Positions 40,101 through 52,100 of a stretch of 64,000 nucleotides of DNA are shown here, in pieces. Positions within the stretch are counted from its first letter, which is position 1. Every line of letters begins with the position of its first letter. The DNA comes from Brachypodius melanocephalos (Eukaryota; Chordata; Aves; Passeriformes; Pycnonotidae). A model generated the notes under the pieces. It saw nothing but the letters and a program-made list of their open reading frames with translations, was not told the DNA's origin and did no database searches. The translations under genes were made by a program, and so were the position numbers. The stretch is taken from positions 6,687,158 to 6,751,157 of the forward strand of contig VZSR01002145.1 in assembly GCA_013398615.1 (NCBI GenBank). The letters run 5' to 3'.

Positions 40101-43100
40101 GATCTCTTTTGCTGTTGGAGCTGTGATGAATGTACGTACTCTTCTTAGCACAGTTGTGTCAAACTCTGAGTAGCAGAAGTCTGCAGAGCAGATATTTTGT
40201 TTACAGAGAGAGCAGGAGAGTATAAGGCTCCTGTTAGGAATTGTGCTTGTTAGTCAGGAGAGGGGAAATTGGAAGGGGAGAGTAATCAGATTTCTGGGAC
40301 AGAGTTGGCTATAAAATCTGATCTACAGTAAGGTATTTTTGTTGGTAATGGTGAAAAACAGTGGGATAAATTTAGAGGACTTTCAAATGATTTAGCCCTG
40401 CTTTAAAGAGAAATCTTCAAATTGTGTCTGTGTGTTTTCCTCCTGTCTCGTTTTTAAGGAACAAGTTCAGGTATAATGTTACTTAGGATTTCTCCAGTCA
40501 GGTGTTTGTTCCTCTGAAAGTGACTTGGACTCATTTTTATCATTATCTCTCCAAGGAGTCATTTTCCTGCTGTGGTCTGCAGGTCCCTCGGTGTGTTCTG
40601 CAGCCCGTGTGCTGGGGGAAGCAGCTTTGGCTGGAGCAGAAGTGGTTTGGGTGCTTGGGTTTTGGGTAAGGAATGAGTAAAGATGAGCTGATCATGAGTA
40701 AAACTGTGGCCCCAACAGCCAAGTGAAGTTTAATATAAAGTTAGAAGGAAATAAACATTTTAAGGATCACACCTCTGTAACAGTCTGAGTAACACCTCTT
40801 AGCACAGGAAATTTGGTGCTGTGGCACCTCTTGCCACGTGTGACAGTATTTGTAAGTAACATTTTTCAACACAACAGATATTCTTGTTTTAGTAAAAGGT
40901 TGAGTGGAGCTTTAACCTCGATTTTGGAGTCTCAGTAATTCTGCTTTATGTCCAAGAGCAGACCCAGCACTCCTTTTGTTAGCAGAGAGAAGCTGTTCAG
41001 AGTGTTTAGCTCAAGATCACACTGACCTTTAATAGGGATCCTTACAATATGTTGCAACCACAGTGTCAAACTTCAGCTCTGTTTACCAAGCAGTAAAAGT
41101 TGGAGTAATTTTTCTGTATGTGAAATGTGATACAGTTTTGTTTTTCTAGTTGGTTGCCATTCACAGTCCGGTTTTGCTTTCAGAGAACTTTCTGACAGCT
41201 TCTCTGAACTGCTTGGTTCCAACACAGGCACATTTGTTGCTCTGTGTTCTGTGGTGAGCCATGTGAAACCAGGCTGGCAGTGAAATATTGCTGCAGTTAC
41301 CCTGAATAATTAGAAAAGAATGTGGGGCTGTATTTAGTCCATATAAACCAGCTATAGATAACATTAAAGGAAAAGAACTGATATGACAAATGAGATATAA
41401 AGCAATGTCAAAAGTGGAACTCCTGCTCCCATCTGTTTGAAAATGTGACTGTTAAACTGCTGGCTGCAGGTGCCAGGGTCTGGGTGAGTGTGACAGTCAC
41501 ATGTCCCTGGTATTGAATTCACTGCCAGATGACAACCCTTGCTTTTCTCACGGTTTTTATTGGTACTCCAGCACTGACGAAATGTAGCAGAAATAAATGA
41601 AATATAAAGAAATTTAATTTTGTGTTGTTTCAGAATTTTCTGTGAAGCTTTATTATTGTAGTGTTCATATAATTGACAGGTATTGCAGTAGCATTTTCTT
41701 CTGTCTATTAATTTTAAGTTAGAAAACTTTAATGATGAAAAATATTTTCTATTTCTCTTCCTGAAAGCCTTACTCAGAATACAGTTATCAATAAGCTCAC
41801 CAGAAACTGAAAGGCAAATGAACCTCTAAAACTTGCATTCTAGTCTAGTTTTAAAACCAGACTGTTATCATTTACACTCTTTGCTGATGAGGTTATGAAA
41901 GGTGTCATCTTTTGAAACTCCAGCTTTGGGGCACTGTTCCCTGCCCTCCCTGCCCTGCTGAGTTCTTCCAGCAGAAGACAGAGAACAACTGAGCTTTCTG
42001 AGCCTCATGCACAAAGCCAGCTCAAATTAGAATGCTAGAGTTCTCTGTGCCTTGTAGAGTTTTATTGCAGCGAGTGTTTGAGTGTTCTGCTGGCTCTTGG
42101 GGAGTCTGTGGGAGCTGCTCCTTTCACTTGGAAAGTCTGTAGTGCATCCCTGAAGGAAAGGCAGAGCATTTAAGAAATGGGGATGTCAGGGCCACACGTT
42201 AAGGTGCAGTTCTGGTTTTGAACCCTGAGTGCTATTTCTCATTTTAATTCTTGCTATTTTTACCTGTCTTCCCCCTTTTTTTTTTCCTTTCCTTGAAACA
42301 GTCCTCTAATTCTGCTGCTCTTTGATCTTCTCAGAGCTACTTTTTGAAAGAAATCATGGGATAAATTGTCTATATATAGTTTGAAATATCCAGTACAGTG
42401 ACACCAAAACCTGATGCTGCATCAGTAGTAAAGTTGAAAAATCATCTTCTAAAAGAGAACTGAGCTACACTAAGTATTACTGTGCAGCTCCATTTACTTT
42501 TAACCTTTTAAGTAAGTAACTGCATGGTCAGTACCTCATCATGCACTTCTTTTGGGTTTTTTCATATGTGCTACGTGGCAACAGGTTGTGGGACTTTAGT
42601 TAGGCCTTTAATAATGGAAAAGTGCACATTTTTTAAATGCTTGATCCATGCATTTTCTCTCAGGCATCAAGAGTGATAGATTTGCTAACATTCTTTTTTA
42701 AAACAGATATCTGTGGCTTAACCCATATATAGAATCAAAATTTACTTGCCTTCTGTAAATGCAGTAATATCAGCAGTCACAGAGATGGCTGCTGAGCTGA
42801 ATAAATAGCAGTAAGATGAGCATTGAAAGTGGAAGTTTAGTCAGCTTTTTTTTGTTGATGTAGAGATTTTCTCCAAATGTCTCCAGTAATGGGAGCTTTT
42901 GTGAAAATTCTGGTGATGAATTACAATTTATTGTCTTAACTTCAGGCTCAGGAAGATGCCGAGAAGCTGCGCTCGGTTGTGATGCCCATGGAGAAAGAGA
43001 TTGCGGCCCTAAAGGAGAAACTGGCAGAAGCTGAAGAAAAAATAAAAGCAGCATCAGAGGTGAGGTGGAGCTCTAACTGGATCCTGATTTATATCTTGCA

Positions 43101-46100
43101 GCATGTTAGTTTGATGCAGACAAGTCAAATTTTATAAGAGAGAAAAAGATGTATTGGGAAACTCTTCATGCCCTTCTCATCTCGTGTGGCTCAAATGTCG
43201 TGTTTGGCCTAAATACATTTTTGCATCTTTCTGTTTTGAGAGTTGCAGTGTGTGTGGAGGACCTGAGTTTAGAATAAACTGCACAGCTCCAGGTCTCCTA
43301 GTAATACAAAAAGCACTTGAAGAATATCTGCTTTGCGCCTCTCCCACCCCCATGGCCTCTGAGTTATTGTCACACTTGGACCCATGAAGTCAGACTTTCC
43401 CATTCGAAAGGCTTAAAGGGTGGCAGATGGAAGGTTTGGTGTCCTAGGGCAGGAAAGCTGTCCCCACCATCAGTGGCAGTCACAGCCCAAGGCTGTCCTG
43501 AGCCCTGAGGAAGATGAACAGCAGCTCTGTGCAGCCAGTCAGGAATTGCCTCAAGGTTTGGCTGTCTCTAAAATAAAATCTCCTGTGATTTCTGACTCAG
43601 CAAACCATAAAACTGAATAGTGCCATAAAGAAATCTTTCAATTTGCTCCTTGTTCCAAGATGGGATCCATTTCTCCAAGCATCACGTGTGACAGATGTTT
43701 ATGTAACCCTGGCTTAAAAGGTTCTCACTGGAGATTCTGCAGAACACTCATTTCAGTTCTTTGTTAGCTTTGCTATTTAAAAAAAAATAAATAAATCCAA
43801 ATATATTTCTTCAGTATTTCTTGATATAATTACTCTTTGTTGATAGACTTTCCTTCCTTTTTGCAACAGTCTTTCATGAGTTGAAAAGTTTCTTTTCTTG
43901 TCTGTCCCTAAGTTCTCTCTCTTCTTAAGCTTGCTTCAAGCTTGCCTCGTGGTCATTTTTTCTGACTACTATGATTACTCTATTTTGAATAAGGAGTTCT
44001 AGGCTTATTAGCACTTATCAGCTCTTTAGATCCTGGCTATCAGCACTGGTTACTTCACAGTGAACACTTCACTGTCTGCTGTCCTGAGATATTTCCCTTT
44101 TTACCATCTCTGTGCTCAGTGCTGCTGCTGCTGTGATCCTGCTGTTGTAACTGATACACTGCTAGGTTTGACTTAGCAGCATTTTAATGAGTAACTTATT
44201 CAGAAGTAAATATAAGCACTACTTACACACTGGTAGTTGAATATTTGTGATTCCTGCAAATAAACTGGTCCTTCAGCACCTGTACATTACCTGAACAGGC
44301 AGCACTATAACTTCTAACAAAAAGGAAATGTCTGAGTGTTCCCCTACTGAGCTGGTTATTTCCGTCTTTTTATTTAGGTTAAAGAGCTGAACCATTATTT
44401 AGAAGCTGAGAAGTCGTGTAGAACAGACTTGGAGATGTACGTGGCTGTTCTCAACACACAAAAATCAGTCCTGCAAGAAGATGCAGAGAAGCTGAGGAAG
44501 GAGCTGCATGAAGGTACCTACCCAACAACAGTCCTTTGACTCTCTTCCACTGAGGATGCAAAACCCAGTGGAGCTGTGAATTCTTTTGTCATTTCCTACT
44601 TGAATTTCATTAAAAGAAATTGGGAGAGGGAAGCAGCACTTTTAAATGTGAAAGGCTATAAAATGTTTGCAGAAGAATTGAATGTGGAGTTCCATTATGA
44701 CAGAGAAACAACAGAGCCATTCATTCCCTCAAGGCTTGTTGTTGAATATCTGCTAAGTTCTTAAAGCATTGCAAGCTTCATTCTTGCTGAAGTGATTTTA
44801 GGTGTGTATTGTATTTGTGCATAATTCTGAGCATTGTTTCCACAATGTATAGACCTGGCTCCCTGAGGTGTGGCAGTGCTGAGGGCTGGAGTGAGTGTGG
44901 AAATATCCCAGTAGGGCACTGCAGAGGAGTGAAAAACAGAACCTGCTGATCTTCTGAACCCAGCAATAAAACCCCCCTCAAAACTGTTAAAATTCATTAG
45001 TCTTCCTCACTGGGAAATCTTGAACTGTCAGTAATACATCCCTAATCACCAGCCAGGTTTGGAAATTAAGAAAATGGTGTTTGAAATAAGACATTATTAA
45101 CCTAAATAGTTGTTGAACAAAGCCTGACTGTTCTTGATTAGATCAGTAATGACTTTTATTACTGAAAATGCTTCTCTTTGGAAAAGATAGTTAAACACTT
45201 GTGGTTCAGATGAATTTTTTCTCTGTTTGTATAGTTTGCCATCTCCTAGAGCAAGAGAGGCAGCAGCACAACCAGCTGAAGCACACATGGCAGAAAGCCA
45301 ATGACCAGTTCCTGGAGTCCCAGAGGCTGCTGATGAGGGACATGCAGAGGATGGAAATTGTGCTCACCTCGGAGCAGCTCCGGCAGGTGGAAGAGCTGAA
45401 AAAAAAGGATCAGGTTACCTGCTGCTTTCCTCTTTCTGCTTTTATTTGATTTTTTTAATACTGTAGGTTTACTGTGGTGTAACAGGTGTGGAAACTACAT
45501 GTTGGAGGCAAGTGTGGTAATAGCTCAGAAAATGGGAACTGACAGTTTTAACTGAAATCTCCCCTCTGAATGACAGCTGACATTTAGAACAGACACCATT
45601 TGGACAAGCACTTTAATGTTGGTGTATGTAGGAACTCTAATGTTGCCAATAGTTAAATTAAAAGGTAAGAGTATCCAGAAATTAATCTTGGAGGAAGAAA
45701 TAATCATCTATTATGCAAAATTTCTGAGTTAAGGATGTCAGCAAGTTTCACTTCTTTCTAGGTTTTTTCAGTCTTCCAGTACAGATCCTAGGCATAAATT
45801 AAGACTTTCATTTTAAATTATCTTATGTAAATGATTGTACATACTTATAACTGAATGATCTATTATTTTTTTCTTGATTCCTTATATTCCATCATTTAGT
45901 GATCAAGGCACTTCCTGTTTCACTTTTTTTAATGTTCATGTTTGTGTAATGGCTGTTAATGGGTCCTTTAGGGGTGTAGATATGTTATATATTTATGTTC
46001 TATACAACAGCCAATGTACCAGCTATTTTTTTTACTTGCTAATCTTTATAATTAGAATTTTAAACTAGGTAATATGCTTTTTGAATAAAATCATTCTAGA

Positions 46101-49100
46101 ACATGAATCAGCACTAAACTTGCAGAGTAAGTTCTCACTTTCAGTTTGGGTGAAATGCACACTATTTATTAACTGAAAGAATATTTATGTGATAACCACT
46201 GGGTTTTAACCAAAATAATCCTTTTCAGTGTCTTCTTTGTAGCTTAGTTTATCATGAAAGCTGAGGTCATGACTACTGTGGCAAAACTGAATCCTGTTTT
46301 CTGTGTGTGCTCTGTTCACCACTGATCTTTAGGAAGAAGATGATCAGCAAAGGCTTAGCAAGAGAAAGGAGGAGAAGCAAAAAGATTCAGATGATGAAAC
46401 AAAGGCTTCATGTTCTCTGGCCCCTGAAGAAACCTTTACCCAGCTCTCTAATGAAGAGGTAAAACCATAGAATCTTTCACTTGCACTTGGGCGTTCCTCA
46501 GGGTGTTCATTGCAAATACAAATGCAGAGTTCCAGCCCTCTATTCTCTGTAGCTTCTCATCTTATTAGGCAATAAAAAACCCCTCAGAGTTGCAGTTGAA
46601 TCTATAAATCCTAATTAAGATTAGAAGACAATGCTGCACCATCCTGAGAGGTGCCATTAAAAATGGTAATTCACATTTTGCATTCTGGAGGTTAACTGCT
46701 GGTAGGTTCTCTTGGGATCTCTAAGCACTTTCTAAATGTTCAGGATTAAGCCGATTATATCTGAACATTCAGTGAGCTACAACTTTGCTAACCAAATTGT
46801 TGAATTCCTTACTTATCATTTCTCAGGGTCCATTTTGGTTTTGTGAGTCAAATGAAGGAAAAATTAATTAAAACCCACCAAGTTTTTGTGCTACAGGAAC
46901 TTATTTAACGTTCAAGAGACTTGAGAATTTTCAGAATGAGCTAGTGTTTTGCCTGGTTTTTTATCATTTTTGAAGGGAAAATAGTATATACTTTAATATA
47001 TCTATTCTGAAGTAATTCTTTTACTTTTATCAAGGATTTATAACAGTTCAGAATGCAGAAAGATGTTCAGAATCATGAGATCTAAATGTAACTGAGATTT
47101 AGTTCTACTCTTTAGCCTTATATCTTCCATGTCCAGGTATGCAAATGAGGCAAATTGGTGAGGAACAAAAATTGATCTTCTGATGTTTTCTTTAGTCCAT
47201 CATTCACAACATTTATTTGATTCTAAGATTTATACATAATGGAGAATTTATATTTTGAGAAGGAGCATAATTTTCAGAGTGGTTTGGGTTTGTATATGTG
47301 TTTGGTTTTGTTTTTTATGACCTTTTTAGCTGCTCAGAATATGCTTTATATGTTGTAATCAGTCATATTATTCATCAGTTCTTACAACTTGATATAATCT
47401 GTTATAACTTCTGAGATCTCTCTTGGGCAGTTTGCAATACAAACAGATGATTTGTTAATATTGTTTTGGTTGTCACAGAACAGCTGTAGCCTGAAAATGA
47501 AATTTATGTAAGTCTGTATTCTCTTGACTCTTATTATGAACTTGTAAACATACATGCAAATATAAATATTACACCTAAAAATGATTAAAACAAGGTGTTT
47601 ACAACAGTCATAAAACAGTAGTACATAATATATATATATATATATTATAGGTTACAAGCACTTACATGAAGTGCCAGCAGCCTGCTGGTCTCTGGACCTA
47701 TTTCAGAAATGATAATTTTTCTCAAGAGGCTGGTTCCAGTGTTACTTCCTTATGTGTCTAATGGCAAAGCAGAAGTGCATAATATTTTGGAAGGTATTTT
47801 GAAAGCAGTCATGTGCTTTTTAAATAAAGCATTACTGCTCTCTTTTCAGTGCTACAAAAAACAAAAATAGATCGAGAGGCTCCATGTGCCTGATACACAT
47901 CACAGGACAATTTGTGTGGCTTCTGGTGCTGGCATTCCCCAGGATACCTTTGTGTCTAAGCTGAGCCTTTTCCCTTTTCTTTTTATTTTATGTACAAATA
48001 ATCTTGTGAGGAAAATATTTTGGTATTTTTTTCAGACACTCAAAGCAGAAGAGAAAAATAGCAGAACAACATATACTTGTTAGTATCAAGTAGATTTTAA
48101 ACATATTTTTCTCTGTTTATTTTGTGTTAATGCAAAGTGTTTTGTTCTGTGAAAGACTTCTGAATTTCCTTTTGCAAGTGGAGTATCTGCCTTCTGTTGT
48201 GCAGATTATGGTTGTAGAGGGGATGTTGCAAGTACGTCTCTTGAAGCATCTTGCCTCAAATACTGGAAGATGGAAGGTGACTCTGTCCTTCCTTGTCTGG
48301 CAGGAGGGTAGTCTTACAGAAGCACTCTGTTAACAGAAGACTTTTTTTACTTGTTTTATTTGTTTTTGAATTCTGGTTGGTTCATTTCAGTTCTCTGTCC
48401 CCTCCTCTGTGGCCTTAAACTTTAAAAGCAGATGTTCTTGCCGAAGAAATAAAACTTGCGTTTGCCATGCCTGATAATTAGTGTCCAGCATTCTCCTGTG
48501 CCACTAAAATGGAGTAAATAACTTTTTTATTCCTTGGTTTTCAATTCCAGGTGCATGTGAATAGCACCCATGGCTCAGTCCATTCCCTGGATGCAGACTT
48601 GCTCCTTTCCTCTGGCGAATCCTTCAACAAACCAGACACTGATATGTTTAAAGATGGACTACGGAGAGCACAGTCAACAGACAGCCTGGGCACCTCTGGA
48701 TCCTTACAGTCCAAAGCTTTAGGGTACAACAACAAAGCAAAATCTGCTGGGAACCTGGATGAGTCGGATTTTGGACCACTTGTTGGAGCAGATTCAGTGT
48801 CTGAGAACTTTGATACGGCTTCCCTTGGATCCCTGCAAATGCCGAGCGGGTTCATGTTGACCAAAGATCAGGAAAAAGCAATCAAAGCAATGACACCAGA
48901 GCAAGAAGAGACTGCTTCCCTGCTCTCCAGTGTCACCCAGGGCATGGAAAGTGCTTATGTGTCCCCCAGTGGGTACCGCCTGGTCAGTGAGACAGAGTGG
49001 AACCTGCTGCAGAAGGAGGTGAGTCCACAGCTCTGCCTCCTTTGCAGAGCCAGGTGTGGAAGGAAGAGGTCACATCCAGGACAGCTGTTGACTTTCCCCT

Positions 49101-52100
49101 CTTGGAATGCTTCTCTGGGTAAAACACATCCAGTGTGAGGTGTGTGAGCTGGCCCTGCTTGTGGAACAGGCAGCTTCACTAAACACAGGATGCTTTGGAT
49201 TTTGAGGAGGCCTGGCAGAGGTGGCTGTTGAACTCACTATTGTCTGAGAGGGTGAAAAAAGGTAGGAGAGTTTAATAGGAGAAAATGGGAAGCTGAAGGA
49301 AGGGCATTATAGTGGAGCTAGGGATGAGTAGGAGAGGGCAGAGAGGAGCAGAAGCAGCAGAGCTGGGGGTGCTCTCTGTGTTTGCTGAGGGCTGTGCACA
49401 GGGACACTTTAGAAATGAGCAGCCAAACTGTGCCCAACGCACAAAGTACCACAGAGAGGCTCCAGGAAATTGTTGGGGGCTTGCATCATCAGAAACCCAT
49501 TTCTGAGAGCAGCAAGCAGCAGATTAGATAAAGCCCTGGGCCAGTTGCACTGTGGATGACCAAGGAAATTGTTGCTTCTGGGTGTTCTGCCTGTCAGTTT
49601 TTCAGCAGCTTTATATGATGCCGGTTCAAAGCTTGCATTTGGTTTCTTGTTGAAAAGGGGAGTATTTGGGGTTTCCTGTGGTTTCTCTTTCAGAGGAAGA
49701 GAGGCCAGGGAGCAGCACTTTAGGGGGAAGAAAAGGTAGGGGGAGATATTAATCCATACTGGGTGAAAAGAGAGACAAGATGGGAGTTAAAAAAAAAAAA
49801 AAAGCAAGAATGTCACGTAAGAGAAGAGGCCAGATGAAAGACAGATGAAATGAAGAACTACTGATTTTTTTTTCTCGAATTGTTGAAATTAGTGAAATTA
49901 ACTTAATGCAAGTCATTGCTTAGGAGTCTCTCCAAACCTGTTGTAAAGTTGCTTTGTTGTTGTCCTACTGATTTGCTATATCTGTAGAAATTACAGCCTC
50001 CTGAGCTCAGAGCTGAGTTAAACCCCTACTCTTGAGTGTTCCCTTGCCCTGTTGACATTTTGATGACACTTTACTTCAGCCCTGTCTCAGAATCCAGGAC
50101 AGAAATGCAGAAATGCAGCTTCCCACGTGTTCTGGAGGCAGGAGCACACACTGGGGTGTGAGTGCCTCTTGCTGTGGGTTGGACATGGAGCAGCAAATAC
50201 AAACACAGATTCAGCTCAGACTTGACCTGCAGCTAGAACTTGGATAAAACTTTCATTTGTCTCCTTGGCCAAAGCCATTGCAAGTCCAGGATGACAGCAG
50301 GTTTACTCTTGGTTTCCCTGCTGCCCACTCCAACACTGTTATTTTCTTCTCTCCTGTTTGGTTTCTGTTTGTCAAAAGGACACAATGGTGGCTTGATGAA
50401 CTCTTTGTGTCATGGCATTTTGTGCTGATGGTGGGAATCATGACAGGAAAAGCTGATATCCCACAGCTGATTTGAGTTATCCTTCACTTTTAGAGCAGCT
50501 CAATCCTGCCATTACATGATTCTGCCACTGGCTTTTGTCTGCAATGTTTTGTGGCCACACCACACACCTGAGTGTGTGTAGCATTCCTGCATCCCCTGGA
50601 GACTTCCCTGGGCTGATGGCAGGTGCTGCCTCTGTGTTGTGCAGGTGCAGAATGCAGGGAACAAGCTGGGCAGGCGCTGTGACATGTGCTCCAATTATGA
50701 GAAGCAGTTGCAAGGTATCCAGATCCAGGAGGCTGAGACCAGAGACCAGGTGGGATTTCTCTCATTGCTTCAGCCAGGCTTTTGCAGCTTTTTGAACTGC
50801 TGAGGGTGCAGCAAAGAACCATCTGCTGTTTTATTCATTGGTTTTAATTGAGCAATATCAACATACTGGGATACTCGACCTGTTATTGGCATAACTGGAT
50901 CTGTTATTCATGTGTGGTCATGAGCACCAGCATGTATCTATTTCTTAGGGATTCACCTTGAAGAGCCCATTTATTTGATGCTGTAAGACCATGCAGTAAA
51001 GGCAGTGTTCTATAAAAAGTATTATGTCCATGCTGAAGTCAGTATCTTTAATAATTTATATTTCAAAATGCTTGTCATGCATTAAATTCTATTTTCTTTG
51101 ATACTGTAAGAACTGTTAACAGAAAAGGACCTCATCCCAGCAGCATAAAATGATTTTCAAGTCTTGGAGGATATTTGTTTCCTGCCATATGCCAAAGAAC
51201 AATTTTCAGATGGGTGTGGAAGGCATGAGTCACATTCTGCTTTGAAATAAGTGATTGAAGTCATTGCATGGCCATGGTCCAGTGCAGTTTGATGTCCCAT
51301 GTTTCCTTAGAGGGATAATCTGTGCTGGAGGCTGTTTCAGCAGCAAAGGGACTTCTGGGCTGCATAGGATTTTTGAGGGATTTTATGTTGTGGTTTGAGA
51401 AATGAAGGGATTCAGGAAATAAATGCTCCCCAAGAAAATGGAAATTGAATTAATTATTTTTGTGACAACACAGGTGAAAAAGCTGCAGGTGATGCTGAGG
51501 CAGGCTAATGACCAGCTGGAAAAGACAATGAAAGATAAACAGGAATTGGAGGATTACATGAAACAAAGTGCTGAAGACTCCTCTAATCAGGTACAGGGAT
51601 TTGGTAATTGAGATCCAGGAATGATGAAATGTTCTTCAAAAGTAGAACACAAGAACTTGTGTTTTGTTAAATATGATGGGCTACTGGCTGTAGAAGCAAT
51701 ACAAATGAGAATTTCTAGGATTTGTTATGGTGCACCTGAGTCTGTCACAGTTTCTAGATAAATCTATTGTGTCTCTAATATTGTGTTACTCAATTTTGGC
51801 CTTAAAATATCATCTCTAATCATGAAATCCATTACAGAGTGGCAGTAGGAGTTTGAGTAATGTTTGAGTTTTGGAGTGACCTGTGTCTGAAATGACCCAA
51901 ACATGCCAACCCTGTGCTCTGGGCACAGCCTTGCTGCTTGAGGAGTGATTCTGTTCCAGCACCTGCTCTTATCAACACTTGAAAACCAATTAATGGACTT
52001 GTGAGGAATGCAGTAATGAAGAGCTGAGCAGGCCAAAATAGGCACTGAACTCCTTTAAAATAATAGCCCACTGGAAAGATTTTTCAGTCTGAGATGTGGA

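Noticed and set aside
50651..50749. Zinc finger in RABEP1 exon 10 (CDMC)
   Set aside because: Only one CxxC pair is present, with no second Cys/His pair nearby. The segment is simply conserved rabaptin-5 sequence.
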